DNA from: Tubiluchus corallicola
Lineage: Eukaryota > Priapulida > Priapulimorpha > Priapulimorphida > Tubiluchidae
DNA: 64,000 nt
Reading direction: 5' to 3'
Assembly (NCBI GenBank): GCA_030141605.1
Contig: JAQGDQ010000110.1
Span: forward strand, 127,768-191,767
Made by a program: the position numbers and the translations under genes. The notes beneath the pieces were generated by a model, which was given only the letters and a program-made list of their open reading frames with translations, had not been told where the DNA came from and searched no databases. Below are positions 36,825 to 45,361 of the stretch, in pieces (the stretch's first letter is position 1; the number at the start of each line of letters is the position of its first letter).

Positions 36825-39800
36825 ATGGCGAATGCACAGATAATTGGGTCCGTCAGCGAGTTTAATTCCAGTAAGGAAGATTGGTGTAACTACCAGCAGC
36901 GGTTAGAAGCGTGGATGAGAGCGAATAGTATTAATGACCAACAGAAGGTAGATGTTTTCTTGTCATTAATTGGTCCGGAAGCGTTTAGCTTAGTGTCCTC
37001 TCTTGTAACGCCAGATCCGGTGAATACGAAAACTTATGTGGAACTGACAAATAAATTATCGGATTATTATAAACCACGCCGTAATAAGATAGCCGAGAGA
37101 CTAAGACTCCGTGACAGAAAACAGCGTGAAGGTGAATCCATTGCGGAATATATTGTAGAGCTACAGAAATGCAGTAAATATTGCGAATTTTCAGCTCAAG
37201 AGCTGTCTGACAACTTGCGTGACACTTTTGTGTGTGGGCTTCGCACAGGATTAATACAAAAGAAATTATTGGAAAGCTCTGATTTAACGTGGAACACAGC
37301 TCGGGAGATAGCATTAAATATGGAGGCAGCTACACGAGACACAAGTACACTTTCTGGCAGTGGATATGGTTCATCCGAGGTAAACTACACTGGAAGAGGT
37401 AAAAATTGGAGAAAGAAATTGGTAAAACCTAGTTACCCGATGACTGTAAATAAACCGCATGTTTCAAGTAAATGTGGTCGGTGTTTGGGTGCGCATGAGG
37501 CATGGAGATGTCAGTTTAGGAATGCCAAATGTTATAAATGTTCAAAAATTGGGCATATCGCAAAGGTATGTAGAAGTGGACGTGGTTATGGACGTGGAAG
37601 TGGACGTGGACTACCTGGAAATACCAATAGTGTTAATCCAGACAGTGATTGTGCTGACGTGGTTCAAATTAGTTCCTTGTATAATCTTGGTACAGCAAAA
37701 AGTGCTACTACGAATGAGTACCAAGTGAGTGTCATTGTGAACAGGAAGCCAGTTTTGTTTACAGTAGATACTGGAGCTATGGTATCAGTTGTATCAGAAG
37801 CTGAGTATCAGGAAAAATTTTCTATTCTGCCTTTGCAACGCACTAATTTAAAACTTCGTAGTTACTGTGGTAATGAAGTACCGGTGTTAGGTCAAATACA
37901 TGTTAGTGTGTGCTATGCAGGTCAGCAAGTGACCCTTCCACTTGTTGTGGTTAAAGGTGATCGTGTTCCGTTATTGGGACGAAACTGGTTGAAGCATCTT
38001 AAGCTAAATTGGTCTGAAATTTTTAACGTATATAAGCCTACATGTGGTGCCACAGTTGATAGTGTGATGGAAAAACACAAGTCAGTTTTTCAGTCATGTA
38101 GTAAACCGATTGAAAGCTACAAAGCACACATTGAGCTTAAACAAGGTGCAAGACCTATATTTTGGAGACCACGACCAGTACCCTATGCTCTTAAGGATGC
38201 TGTGGATGAGGAGTTAACCCGGTTAGAAAACAATGGTATTATAAAGAAAGTGGAAAATAGCAAATGGGCTGCTCCAATAGTGGTTGTCCCCAAAAAGAAA
38301 ACTGGGAAGGTCAGGATTTGTGGTGATTATAAGGTCACAGTAAATCAGATGGTGGAAGACGAACCGCATGATTTTCCGACAACAGCTGATATGTTTGCGA
38401 CCCTATCAGGTGGTAAAATTTTTACCAAGTTGGATTTAACAAATGCATATCAACAGCTAGAACTAGACGAAGAGTCTAAAGAATTACTGACTGTGAACAC
38501 TCATCGAGGCCTTTACCAGTATCAACGTCTTGCTTTTGGTGTGAAAACTGCGCCAGCAATTTTCCAGAAAATGATGGATAAAATTTTGTGTGGTGTTGAG
38601 CATACATGTTGTAAAATAGATGATATTTTAATTAGTGCACGTGATGACAAGGAGCATGTTAAATTGCTAGATAATGTGCTTACTAGATTAGCTAACCATA
38701 ATATACATCTAGGCAGAGATAAATGTTATGTAGGTGTTCAAAGTGTTGAATTTTTAGGTCATATGATTGAGCCAGCTGGAGTTAGACCTACCGAAGAAAA
38801 GGTAGAAGCCATTCTTAAAGCTAAAACTCCCAGAAATGTTTCTGAGCTTAGATCATTCTTAGGTATTGTAAATTACTACTCACATTTCTTGCCTGATTTA
38901 TCAACTACCTTTGCTCCTTTGTACCAGTTGTTGCAAAAAGGTGTTCCATGGAAATGGTCATCAGAGTGTGACAGTGCACTAGGTAAAGTTAAACAGTGCT
39001 TAACTAGTGATTCATTGTTAGTGCACTATGATTTAAAGAAGCCACTCACCTTGGCATGTGATGCTTCACCATTTGGTGTGGGTTGTGTCATATCGCACAT
39101 CATGGAAAATGGCGAAGAACGTCCGATTGCTTATGCATCTAGAACCTTGACAGCTGCAGAGAAGGGTTACAGTCAGATTGAAAAGGAGGCACTTGGCATA
39201 GTGTATGGTGTTCAGAAGTTTCACAAATATTTGTATGGGCGGCATTTTACATTGTATACCGATCATAAGCCTTTGACTACCATCTTTGGGCCAAAAACAG
39301 CTGTGCCTACTCTTGCTGCGTTAAGACTACAGCGTTGGTCTTTAATTCTTATGGGCTATGAATATGACGTCCGTTACAGAAAGTCAAGTGAGCATGAAAA
39401 TGCTGATACATTGTCTAGGTTTCCATTATCAGGTTGTACTTTAGCAACTGAGTTGGATGTTAATTATTTTTCTTATGTAAATGATTTGCCAGTTACAGCA
39501 AAGAGTATCAGTGAAGAATCTCGTAAAGATCCTATTTTGTCTAGAGTATGGTATCATGTCATGAACGGTTGGCCGGCTCAGGTAGATCAAAATAGTCCTT
39601 TAATGCCTTATTTTCTTAGACGCCATGAGTTGTCTAATGACAATGGTTGTCTTCTTTGGGGGTTACGTGTCATTATACCACCCCGTTTCCAGTCTCAACT
39701 ACTTGACGAATTGCACCGTGAGCATTTTGGAATGGTACGTTTGAAAGCTTTAGCTCGTTCTTATTTTTGGTATCCTGGCTTAGATGCTGATATCGAAAAT

Positions 39801-40886
39801 TTAGTAAAAGGCTGTAGTGTATGCCTTAGTGTTAGAAATAATCCAGTGCGTGCACCAGTAATTCCTTGGAAATTTCCGTCTAAAGTGTGGGAGAGAGTGC
39901 ACATTGATTTCTTTGAGATTGATGGGAAGCATTTCCTTATCTTGGTTGATGCCTATTCTAAATGGTTAGAGATACAGTATATGCCATCTACAACTTCTAC
40001 AAGAACAATCGAAGTACTTGGTACTTGGTTTGCTTCTTTTGGGCTACCTGTTGAGTTAGTATCTGACAATGGGCCTCAACTGGTATCTGAAGAGTTTGAG
40101 AACTTCTTGAGATCAAATGGTGTAAAACATTCTGTTTCTCCTATTTACCATGCACAGAGTAATGGTGCTGCTGAACGTAATGTTCAAACTGCAAAATTAG
40201 CTTTAACTAAATACATGATGGAAGCTAAGAATATACCTTACATGACTATTTGTAAAATGCTGAATAACTTTTTACTTACTTATAGGAATACTCCACATAG
40301 TACAACTGGACGTAGTCCAGCAGAACTTATGTTGCAGAGAATGCCTAGAATTAGATTTAGTATGTTAAAGCCAGATTTAAGAGAGGAAGTGGTTAGTAAG
40401 CAGGAGAAAACAGTTGATCATGATAAAACTGTTCGTGAATTCTCTGTAGGTGAGACAGTTAGGGTGAGGAATCACCGTGGAGGTGTGCTTAAGTGGGACA
40501 TTGGCAAAGTTCTAAAGAGAATTGGTGTTGTTAGGTACAGAGTTAAGATTGGTTATCAGGTTAAGCATGTACATGTAAATCATATGCTGAAAAGTGGAGA
40601 ATTCGTTAAGGATGATGATTGTGTAAAATTGGATGGGTCTACAGATGATGTAATCGAAGTTCCAGTTAGTCAGCCTGTGGCTGAATCTGAAACATTGCCT
40701 GTAAAAGATTCAAGTTCCATTGCTGAATCAGTTAAAAATTTTGATGATGATTTACCGACTGTAGACAAACCTTCAATTTTTGAAAAAGATCATCCAGTAA
40801 CGGTATTGCCTAAACCACCTGTAGAACCTGTTAGACGATCCAGTAGAATCAGGAAGGCTCCTGATAGGTTGATTGAGTCTGTGTGA
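36825..40886 (+). CDS. Gag-Pol polyprotein of the nested Ty3 element
   Basis: Single ORF of 1353 aa. Gag occupies about residues 1-250 and ends with a CCHC knuckle (CYKCSKIGHIAKVC, about 237-250), preceded by another Cys cluster. The aspartic protease motif VDTGAMVS is near 314-320. Reverse transcriptase follows, with FTKLDLTNAYQQLEL and the polymerase box at about 597-601, which reads CKIDDIL rather than the usual F/YxDD. RNase H has DASPFGVG, EKEALG and YTDHKPL. Integrase has HREHFG and a CSVC zinc motif, then Asp in HIDFFEID, Asp in VSDNGPQ and Glu in GAAERN. The layout resembles the Mag/K02A2.6-like group of Ty3 elements. No stop or frameshift; gag and pol share one frame. Confidence 0.93.
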   Translation: MANAQIIGSVSEFNSSKEDWCNYQQRLEAWMRANSINDQQKVDVFLSLIGPEAFSLVSSLVTPDPVNTKTYVELTNKLSDYYKPRRNKIAERLRLRDRKQREGESIAEYIVELQKCSKYCEFSAQELSDNLRDTFVCGLRTGLIQKKLLESSDLTWNTAREIALNMEAATRDTSTLSGSGYGSSEVNYTGRGKNWRKKLVKPSYPMTVNKPHVSSKCGRCLGAHEAWRCQFRNAKCYKCSKIGHIAKVCRSGRGYGRGSGRGLPGNTNSVNPDSDCADVVQISSLYNLGTAKSATTNEYQVSVIVNRKPVLFTVDTGAMVSVVSEAEYQEKFSILPLQRTNLKLRSYCGNEVPVLGQIHVSVCYAGQQVTLPLVVVKGDRVPLLGRNWLKHLKLNWSEIFNVYKPTCGATVDSVMEKHKSVFQSCSKPIESYKAHIELKQGARPIFWRPRPVPYALKDAVDEELTRLENNGIIKKVENSKWAAPIVVVPKKKTGKVRICGDYKVTVNQMVEDEPHDFPTTADMFATLSGGKIFTKLDLTNAYQQLELDEESKELLTVNTHRGLYQYQRLAFGVKTAPAIFQKMMDKILCGVEHTCCKIDDILISARDDKEHVKLLDNVLTRLANHNIHLGRDKCYVGVQSVEFLGHMIEPAGVRPTEEKVEAILKAKTPRNVSELRSFLGIVNYYSHFLPDLSTTFAPLYQLLQKGVPWKWSSECDSALGKVKQCLTSDSLLVHYDLKKPLTLACDASPFGVGCVISHIMENGEERPIAYASRTLTAAEKGYSQIEKEALGIVYGVQKFHKYLYGRHFTLYTDHKPLTTIFGPKTAVPTLAALRLQRWSLILMGYEYDVRYRKSSEHENADTLSRFPLSGCTLATELDVNYFSYVNDLPVTAKSISEESRKDPILSRVWYHVMNGWPAQVDQNSPLMPYFLRRHELSNDNGCLLWGLRVIIPPRFQSQLLDELHREHFGMVRLKALARSYFWYPGLDADIENLVKGCSVCLSVRNNPVRAPVIPWKFPSKVWERVHIDFFEIDGKHFLILVDAYSKWLEIQYMPSTTSTRTIEVLGTWFASFGLPVELVSDNGPQLVSEEFENFLRSNGVKHSVSPIYHAQSNGAAERNVQTAKLALTKYMMEAKNIPYMTICKMLNNFLLTYRNTPHSTTGRSPAELMLQRMPRIRFSMLKPDLREEVVSKQEKTVDHDKTVREFSVGETVRVRNHRGGVLKWDIGKVLKRIGVVRYRVKIGYQVKHVHVNHMLKSGEFVKDDDCVKLDGSTDDVIEVPVSQPVAESETLPVKDSSSIAESVKNFDDDLPTVDKPSIFEKDHPVTVLPKPPVEPVRRSSRIRKAPDRLIESV

Positions 40887-41358
40887 TTTGTTTGCAAATT
40901 GATACCTTAATTGAAATAATTTAGTACTGATTTGGAATTTCTGTATTAGGGCACATACAAATTGGTGTTTGTATTTTCATTGGCTAATTGTCATTATAGC
41001 TTATAATAGTTATTCTGATTGAAGATTTCTTTTGGTATACTATACCTAATTAGAGTTATATTACACGTAATTAGGTCTACTTGTTACTTACGTGTTTTAG
41101 TTGTCGCAATTCATTATAGTTGTGTTCAATTATTTTGAGAATTCAGTACATATTACTCTGGCTGTTTGATGGGTTTTCCCCAAATTACTTTACTGTGTAA
41201 ATTTGAATGGTTTGAGAGAGAATCAAACAAGTTAAATAATGCCTAAAAGTTCACAGTGGTGTATTCATTGTGCATTGAAGTTGTATTGCACATTTCAAAA
41301 ACCATCTTTTGTTGATTTTCCTAAATGTGTTAAGTTTATTTGATGCTAGTTTATATCT
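40887..41358 (+). other. 3' non-coding part of the nested Ty3 element
   Basis: T-rich sequence between the polyprotein stop and the polypurine tract. No ORF or env-like sequence seen. Confidence 0.6.
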
Positions 41359-41370
41359 AGAGGGGAGGAT
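41359..41370 (+). promoter_or_regulatory. Polypurine tract
   Basis: AGAGGGGAGGAT directly before the 3' LTR, the usual plus-strand priming site. Confidence 0.7.
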
Positions 41371-41451
41371 TGTTATGTATTTATCTAATTGTGATGTCTG
41401 GTGAATAAATTATGTTTATCAGTAATGGCTGCTTGTGCGTAGTTCACAATA
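41371..41451 (+). repeat. 3' LTR, 81 bp
   Basis: Identical to 36683-36763 and followed by the CTGAC duplication. Confidence 0.88.
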
Positions 41452-41456
41452 CTGAC

Positions 41457-41999
41457 CTATTAGCAAGTAATTTTAGTCTGGCGAAACTAAAAACATTGCA
41501 AACTTCGCCATCGGGAATGACAGATGGAAAACCACTTGACTTTTCCCTAGAGGAAAGCCAAAAACTCTTATTAACTCGACAAAAATTTTTGGACCAAACT
41601 GATGAATTATTCAAAACTAATCCTGTTGACTTTTCAAATCATCGTGGTGCATCACTAACAACCTATTTGTTCATAGCAATTATTATTGTATTTATAATAA
41701 TTTATGTAACTTGTCGTACGAAAATTAAGATGGCGTGTTGCCCCCGCCTCACAAACCCCAAGACCTCCATTACCAAACCCAAACCATCTCAAGATAGCTC
41801 CCGAGATATTAGCTCCAGCCATCCTAACCCTTCGACGTCGCACCCAAACCCTGTAAAGCGTAACCGGATACCTTCGTATCAAACACCCCCACAATTCCTA
41901 CCAAAAACAGAACCGATTGTTCGATACACTCCAACCAACAACTCCATCGATTTCGTCTATCCTTCTTTACAAACCATACAAGAAGATGAAGCGGCATAA
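41457..41999 (+). pseudogene. Env-like C-terminal fragment of the old element
   Basis: The open frame entering from the nested LTR is a chimera; the authentic part starts after the CTGAC. It encodes about 180 aa with a hydrophobic segment (TYLFIAIIIVFIIIYV) preceded by a helical Gln/Leu-rich region and followed by a Pro/Ser/Lys-rich tail. This is the layout of a retroviral transmembrane subunit end. The same frame continues leftward at 36580-36682, where it contains stops (36533-36616 area), so the gene was already decaying or is only partly conserved. No specific env family was recognised; assignment rests on topology and position after pol. Confidence 0.5.
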
Positions 42000-42053
42000 A
42001 ACCCATACCCATTTCATTTTATCTTATTTTATTCATTTGTTTTACTATACAGT

Positions 42054-42527
42054 TATAACCAAGACGTTGAGGAGAATCTTTCAAAGTTAGATGACAGCAT
42101 AGACAAATTTTTGCAGGGACTCAACGACTCCTATGAGGTCAATTACAACCTGATCCGTAATACACTTACAACACCTGAAACACCTCAAACCACCTCCGCA
42201 CCAAACACCTTCGAGAGTGATGACCACTTTCTACCATTACAATTTTCCTTTTTACGAAATACGCCTTTAAGTCCAGAAGAAATATACACATTTCTTAAAT
42301 CGCCAATCCCACCATTCACGGACATTCCAAAGGATGTCAGTAAAACAGTGCAGACAGACTTGACCTGTAAACCAAACGATGAAATTGAATTTACTATCTC
42401 TAAACTGCTACCTACTGTTTATAACAAACAGACACAAACAGATCAGACATTTTCTCCCGATGTGCTAGTCGCCCTAAAACACCCCCCATTGAAAAATACT
42501 TTCATTAACAACCTCGCTCCAATCTAA
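42054..42527 (+). CDS. Accessory ORF with two LC8-like motifs
   Basis: The frame is open from before 42054. A splice-acceptor-like TTTTACTATACAG precedes it, so it may be reached by splicing rather than an ATG. About 157 aa, acidic, rich in Thr, Pro and Leu, with no membrane segment. It has SKTVQTDLT (42339-42365) and NKQTQTDQT (42423-42449); KQTQT matches the consensus [K/R]xTQT that binds dynein light chain LC8, and KTVQT is a weaker variant. Composition and the lack of stops suggest a real protein of the old element. Function is inference from the short motifs. Confidence 0.45.
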   Translation, partial: YNQDVEENLSKLDDSIDKFLQGLNDSYEVNYNLIRNTLTTPETPQTTSAPNTFESDDHFLPLQFSFLRNTPLSPEEIYTFLKSPIPPFTDIPKDVSKTVQTDLTCKPNDEIEFTISKLLPTVYNKQTQTDQTFSPDVLVALKHPPLKNTFINNLAPI

Positions 42528-42588
42528 CTTATACAAGGTTTGGTCTTACAGTAATCTTTTGACGCTTAAATATCACTTAACTCACAGC

Positions 42589-42777
42589 ATGAATATGCCA
42601 CCGCCTGCTTCTAACAGCCGCCCTAATTTGCATAACGATCGCGCTACAGAAGTTATCTCACGTCACGCGTATGTGATCGTAATCAGCCTAACACTACTTG
42701 TCTTCTGTATATTAATAATCGGCATATTATTTGCCGTTTGTGAAAGAAAATGCGAAATGACTGAACGGGAAAATTAA
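42589..42777 (+). CDS. Small single-span membrane protein
   Basis: 62 aa from ATG 42589. It has a polar N-terminus (about 30 aa), one strong hydrophobic segment (YVIVISLTLLVFCILIIGI) and a short charged tail with two Cys (AVCERKCEMTERE). Unknown family. It sits between the LC8-motif ORF and a tandem repeat and is probably an accessory gene of the element. Confidence 0.4.
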   Translation: MNMPPPASNSRPNLHNDRATEVISRHAYVIVISLTLLVFCILIIGILFAVCERKCEMTEREN

Positions 42778-42870
42778 AAAACTAAAATACTAAATGAATA
42801 ATTGAATAATGAATGATTGAATTAAAAAACTAAAATACTAAATGAATAATTGAATAATGAATGATTGAAT
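42773..42870. repeat. 49-bp tandem duplication
   Basis: Two consecutive copies of a unit starting TTAAAAAACTAAAATACTAA, period 49, identical by eye, directly after the small membrane-protein ORF. Confidence 0.9.
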
Positions 42871-43192
42871 ACCTTAACCTTTTTTTCTCAAAATCCCCCC
42901 TTTCCTAAAAGCTTAAACCTTAAATCTTGCCAGGTGCTAGGAAGCCACCATAAAACAGCTGACAGCTGTCAATCATCTACCAGGCAGCGACGAGACTGCA
43001 TCTACATCTGTGATTCTTCAGCATAGAACTTCAGCACTCATAGAACTTCCGCGTAGTGGTAAATTTATTGCATCTGTGTTGCTTCAGAATTCATAGAACT
43101 TCCGTGTAGACTAAAGAAAATTTTGTTATGTGGTGAAGTACATTGACATTAAAGAAAATCTTGTTCTGTGTTAAAGTACATTAACAGTGCAA

Positions 43193-43543
43193 ATGAAGTT
43201 AAATATTCGACTTTTAGTAACTTATAAATATCGAAAACAACCGTTTCGAAAAACTTATTATTGTGTCAACTACAAACGGAGTCAATTTATTCTACTAGAT
43301 CTACCGCATACCAAATATTTCAGAAGATATACGTTAAGTGTGATCAACTTTAAACCTTACGTTGATAAATACTTAACTATGCGGGCAGTCAGACGTTTCA
43401 AACAATATAAACTTTACGACTTTCAGAATCAAACAACATTGTCTTCTATAAACTGCCATTATTTCATGCGTTGCCAAAATTATTTTGAACACTTAATGGG
43501 AGAGCCACATACTTGTGTTGATTCGGATTTCAGTGCAATTTAA
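43193..43543 (+). CDS. Very basic 116-aa ORF, unknown function
   Basis: From ATG 43193. Rich in Lys, Arg, Tyr and Phe (for example KYRKQPFRKTYYC), with no signal peptide or membrane segment. Uninterrupted, followed by a 25-bp direct repeat (CAGTGCAATTTAAAACATTCAGACT, two copies, 43530-43583), then the nuclear-receptor gene. Possibly a nucleic-acid-binding accessory protein; no homology claimed. Confidence 0.4.
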   Translation: MKLNIRLLVTYKYRKQPFRKTYYCVNYKRSQFILLDLPHTKYFRRYTLSVINFKPYVDKYLTMRAVRRFKQYKLYDFQNQTTLSSINCHYFMRCQNYFEHLMGEPHTCVDSDFSAI

Positions 43544-43601
43544 AACATTCAGACTTCAGTGCAATTTAAAACATTCAGACTTCAATGTAATTAGTTAAGA
43601 C

Positions 43602-44468
43602 ATGTCAAGCACCGTCACACGAAGTTGTTTAGTCTGCTTTGCACCAAGTTCTGCTAGACACTGGTCAATTTACGTGCAGTGCATGCAGATATTTTTTCTA
43701 CAGACAACAGCACACTCGGAAGGCGCCTCCACAACAAGAGTGCGTCGGAGAATGTCGAATTACCCCAGACACCAGACGCTATTGCCAATATTGTAGACTT
43801 AATAAATGCATAGCAGTTGGACTACAACCCACGTCGCCACACTTCGGAAGATCTGCAAGACAGCGCCGAAACTGCCTCAAAGCTCTATTGACCAGCCGTA
43901 TCAAATCCATTGGTCAAATGGCAAACCAACTATTACCAGTCGCAGTACGCATTACGATTCAAAAAAACACAACTTCAGCCAGAATTACAAACATTACCTC
44001 TTAATGACCAAATAATTCTGCTTAAATCCGCTATACCAAGTATTGTACTATTATGGATAAATACGTTGATTAACTTTGCCTCACTTGCACAGCAGACAGT
44101 CCCTCAGCACCAAATCAGCGATTTTGACGAGTTTACACAACAACTATAAAACTGCACAGGCCATTATGTTAGTTCGACCATCGCAAAATGAACTCGAAAT
44201 CTTAACAAATATTCCACTGTTTGACTCAAGCTGCCTCAACCTAGAGAGACCAGATCAAGTAGCTATTTTTCACGCCATATGGATACAGAGATTTAATCAC
44301 GAGATTGCCATGACATGGCCTTTCAGATTTACCTCACAAATGGCTGCTCTAAGCAATTTTCAGGCATTATACCAAGCCGTCATTGCATTTGCAACACGTC
44401 TCCAGTATTCACAACTGACCCCGGATCAAAACGCTTACTTTCAACTAAGGGAAGAGAATAATATGTAA
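43602..44468 (+). pseudogene. Intronless nuclear-receptor gene (DBD and LBD), frameshifted
   Basis: ATG 43602 leads within eight codons into a nuclear-receptor DNA-binding domain. Zinc finger 1 has CLVC (43626-43637) and, after a frame change, TCSACRYFFYRQ (Cys at 43675 and 43684). Finger 2 runs from Cys 43741: CVGEC, then nine residues, then CQYCRLNKC and VGL. The P-box reads CSACR instead of CEGCK, and the first pair of finger 2 is spaced X3 instead of X5. The ligand-binding domain shows the helix 3-5 signature LPLNDQIILLKSAIPS (44006-44026 covers DQIILLK), then helix 8-10 features (ELEILTNIPLF, LERPDQV, FRFTSQMAALSNFQAL). Frame shifts lie near 43665, 43825 and 44140, all in the same direction, plus a TGA at 43888. 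No introns and almost no N-terminal domain, as expected for a cDNA-derived copy. No clear AF-2 helix is seen. Confidence 0.8.
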
Positions 44469-45361
44469 TGTAGAGAATGATTTGTATAATGTAGAGAATG
44501 ATTTGTATTTTGAACTCATGATTTGTATTTTGAACTCATGATATGTGAACACACTTTGAACTCGTGAGCTCATGATATGTGAACACTTTGAACTCATGAG
44601 ATGTGAACTCTGATGTGTGTTTTAAATATATGTTTTAAAAATATACTCATACTTTGAACTTTGATGAACTTTGCACCTCGAACTTTGAACTCATGATATG
44701 TGTTAAACAAAGTAATTGACGTGAACTTATGTGTGCCTTAAACTAGGGGTGCTTAAAGAAAAAAAAATAGTATAGCTATATCTAATAAAATTAATGATGA
44801 CGATTAAATATATGATGATGAACGTTAGGATGATATACTTGGAACCTTGCTAACACAACCTTGTTTTAATATAAACGATGTACCGTGCTATATATATATA
44901 TATATATAGGATGATGGTGATGGTATATATATATATACCATCACCTATTGGAATGACTATCGAATGGTATTCTAAACTGTGTGATTGGTAATGTTGTGAC
45001 TGTATTTTAAAGAAAAATGTTCGTCATAATGATATTATATATACTCGAACCATGATGTATGTTGCTGAAGCCCTGAATAATGTAATCACCAAAGATAATA
45101 CTCCAGCATATAAAAGCTTAACCTATATATTCGCACGTAACCATGCGTATTAGGTGTTGTAAAATGTAACCTCAATATAAAGGGCGCAGCGCGCCTATTT
45201 CCTCCATACTTAAAAAGAATGCATTCAGGTTGCCTAGACATAGAAAAACATATTATAGTTATGAGTAATTTCAAGTAATTAATGCCATGTATTTTAACGG
45301 ATGTTTATGACAAATATTTAATGCCATGAATTTTAACGTATGTTTATGATAAATATTAATG
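44469..45361. other. AT-rich repetitive stretch before the candidate LTR
   Basis: 44475-44710 is a degenerate array of about 20-bp units (GAACTCATGATATGTGAACA). (TA)n runs lie at 44890-44909 and 44922-44938, separated by GGATGATGGTGATGGT. No coding sequence recognised. Confidence 0.5.

Larger units (their letters stand above)
36678..41456 (+). mobile_element. Young, apparently intact Ty3 (Metaviridae) retrotransposon nested in the older one
   Basis: Identical LTRs at 36683-36763 and 41371-41451 (81 of 81 bases) are flanked by CTGAC at 36678-36682 and 41452-41456. Between them is one uninterrupted gag-pol ORF of 1353 codons, a primer-binding-site candidate after the left LTR and a polypurine tract before the right LTR. 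Joining the flanks at a single CTGAC recreates the interrupted env-like frame of the host element. Identical LTRs and an intact ORF indicate a recent insertion. Confidence 0.93.

Noticed and set aside
41412-41456. Start of the ORF that runs into the env-like fragment
   Set aside because: These codons are the nested element's LTR; the frame is a chance fusion at the insertion point.
43806-44015. 69-aa ORF (third frame) over the receptor hinge
   Set aside because: Shadow frame; the receptor signature is carried by the adjacent frames.
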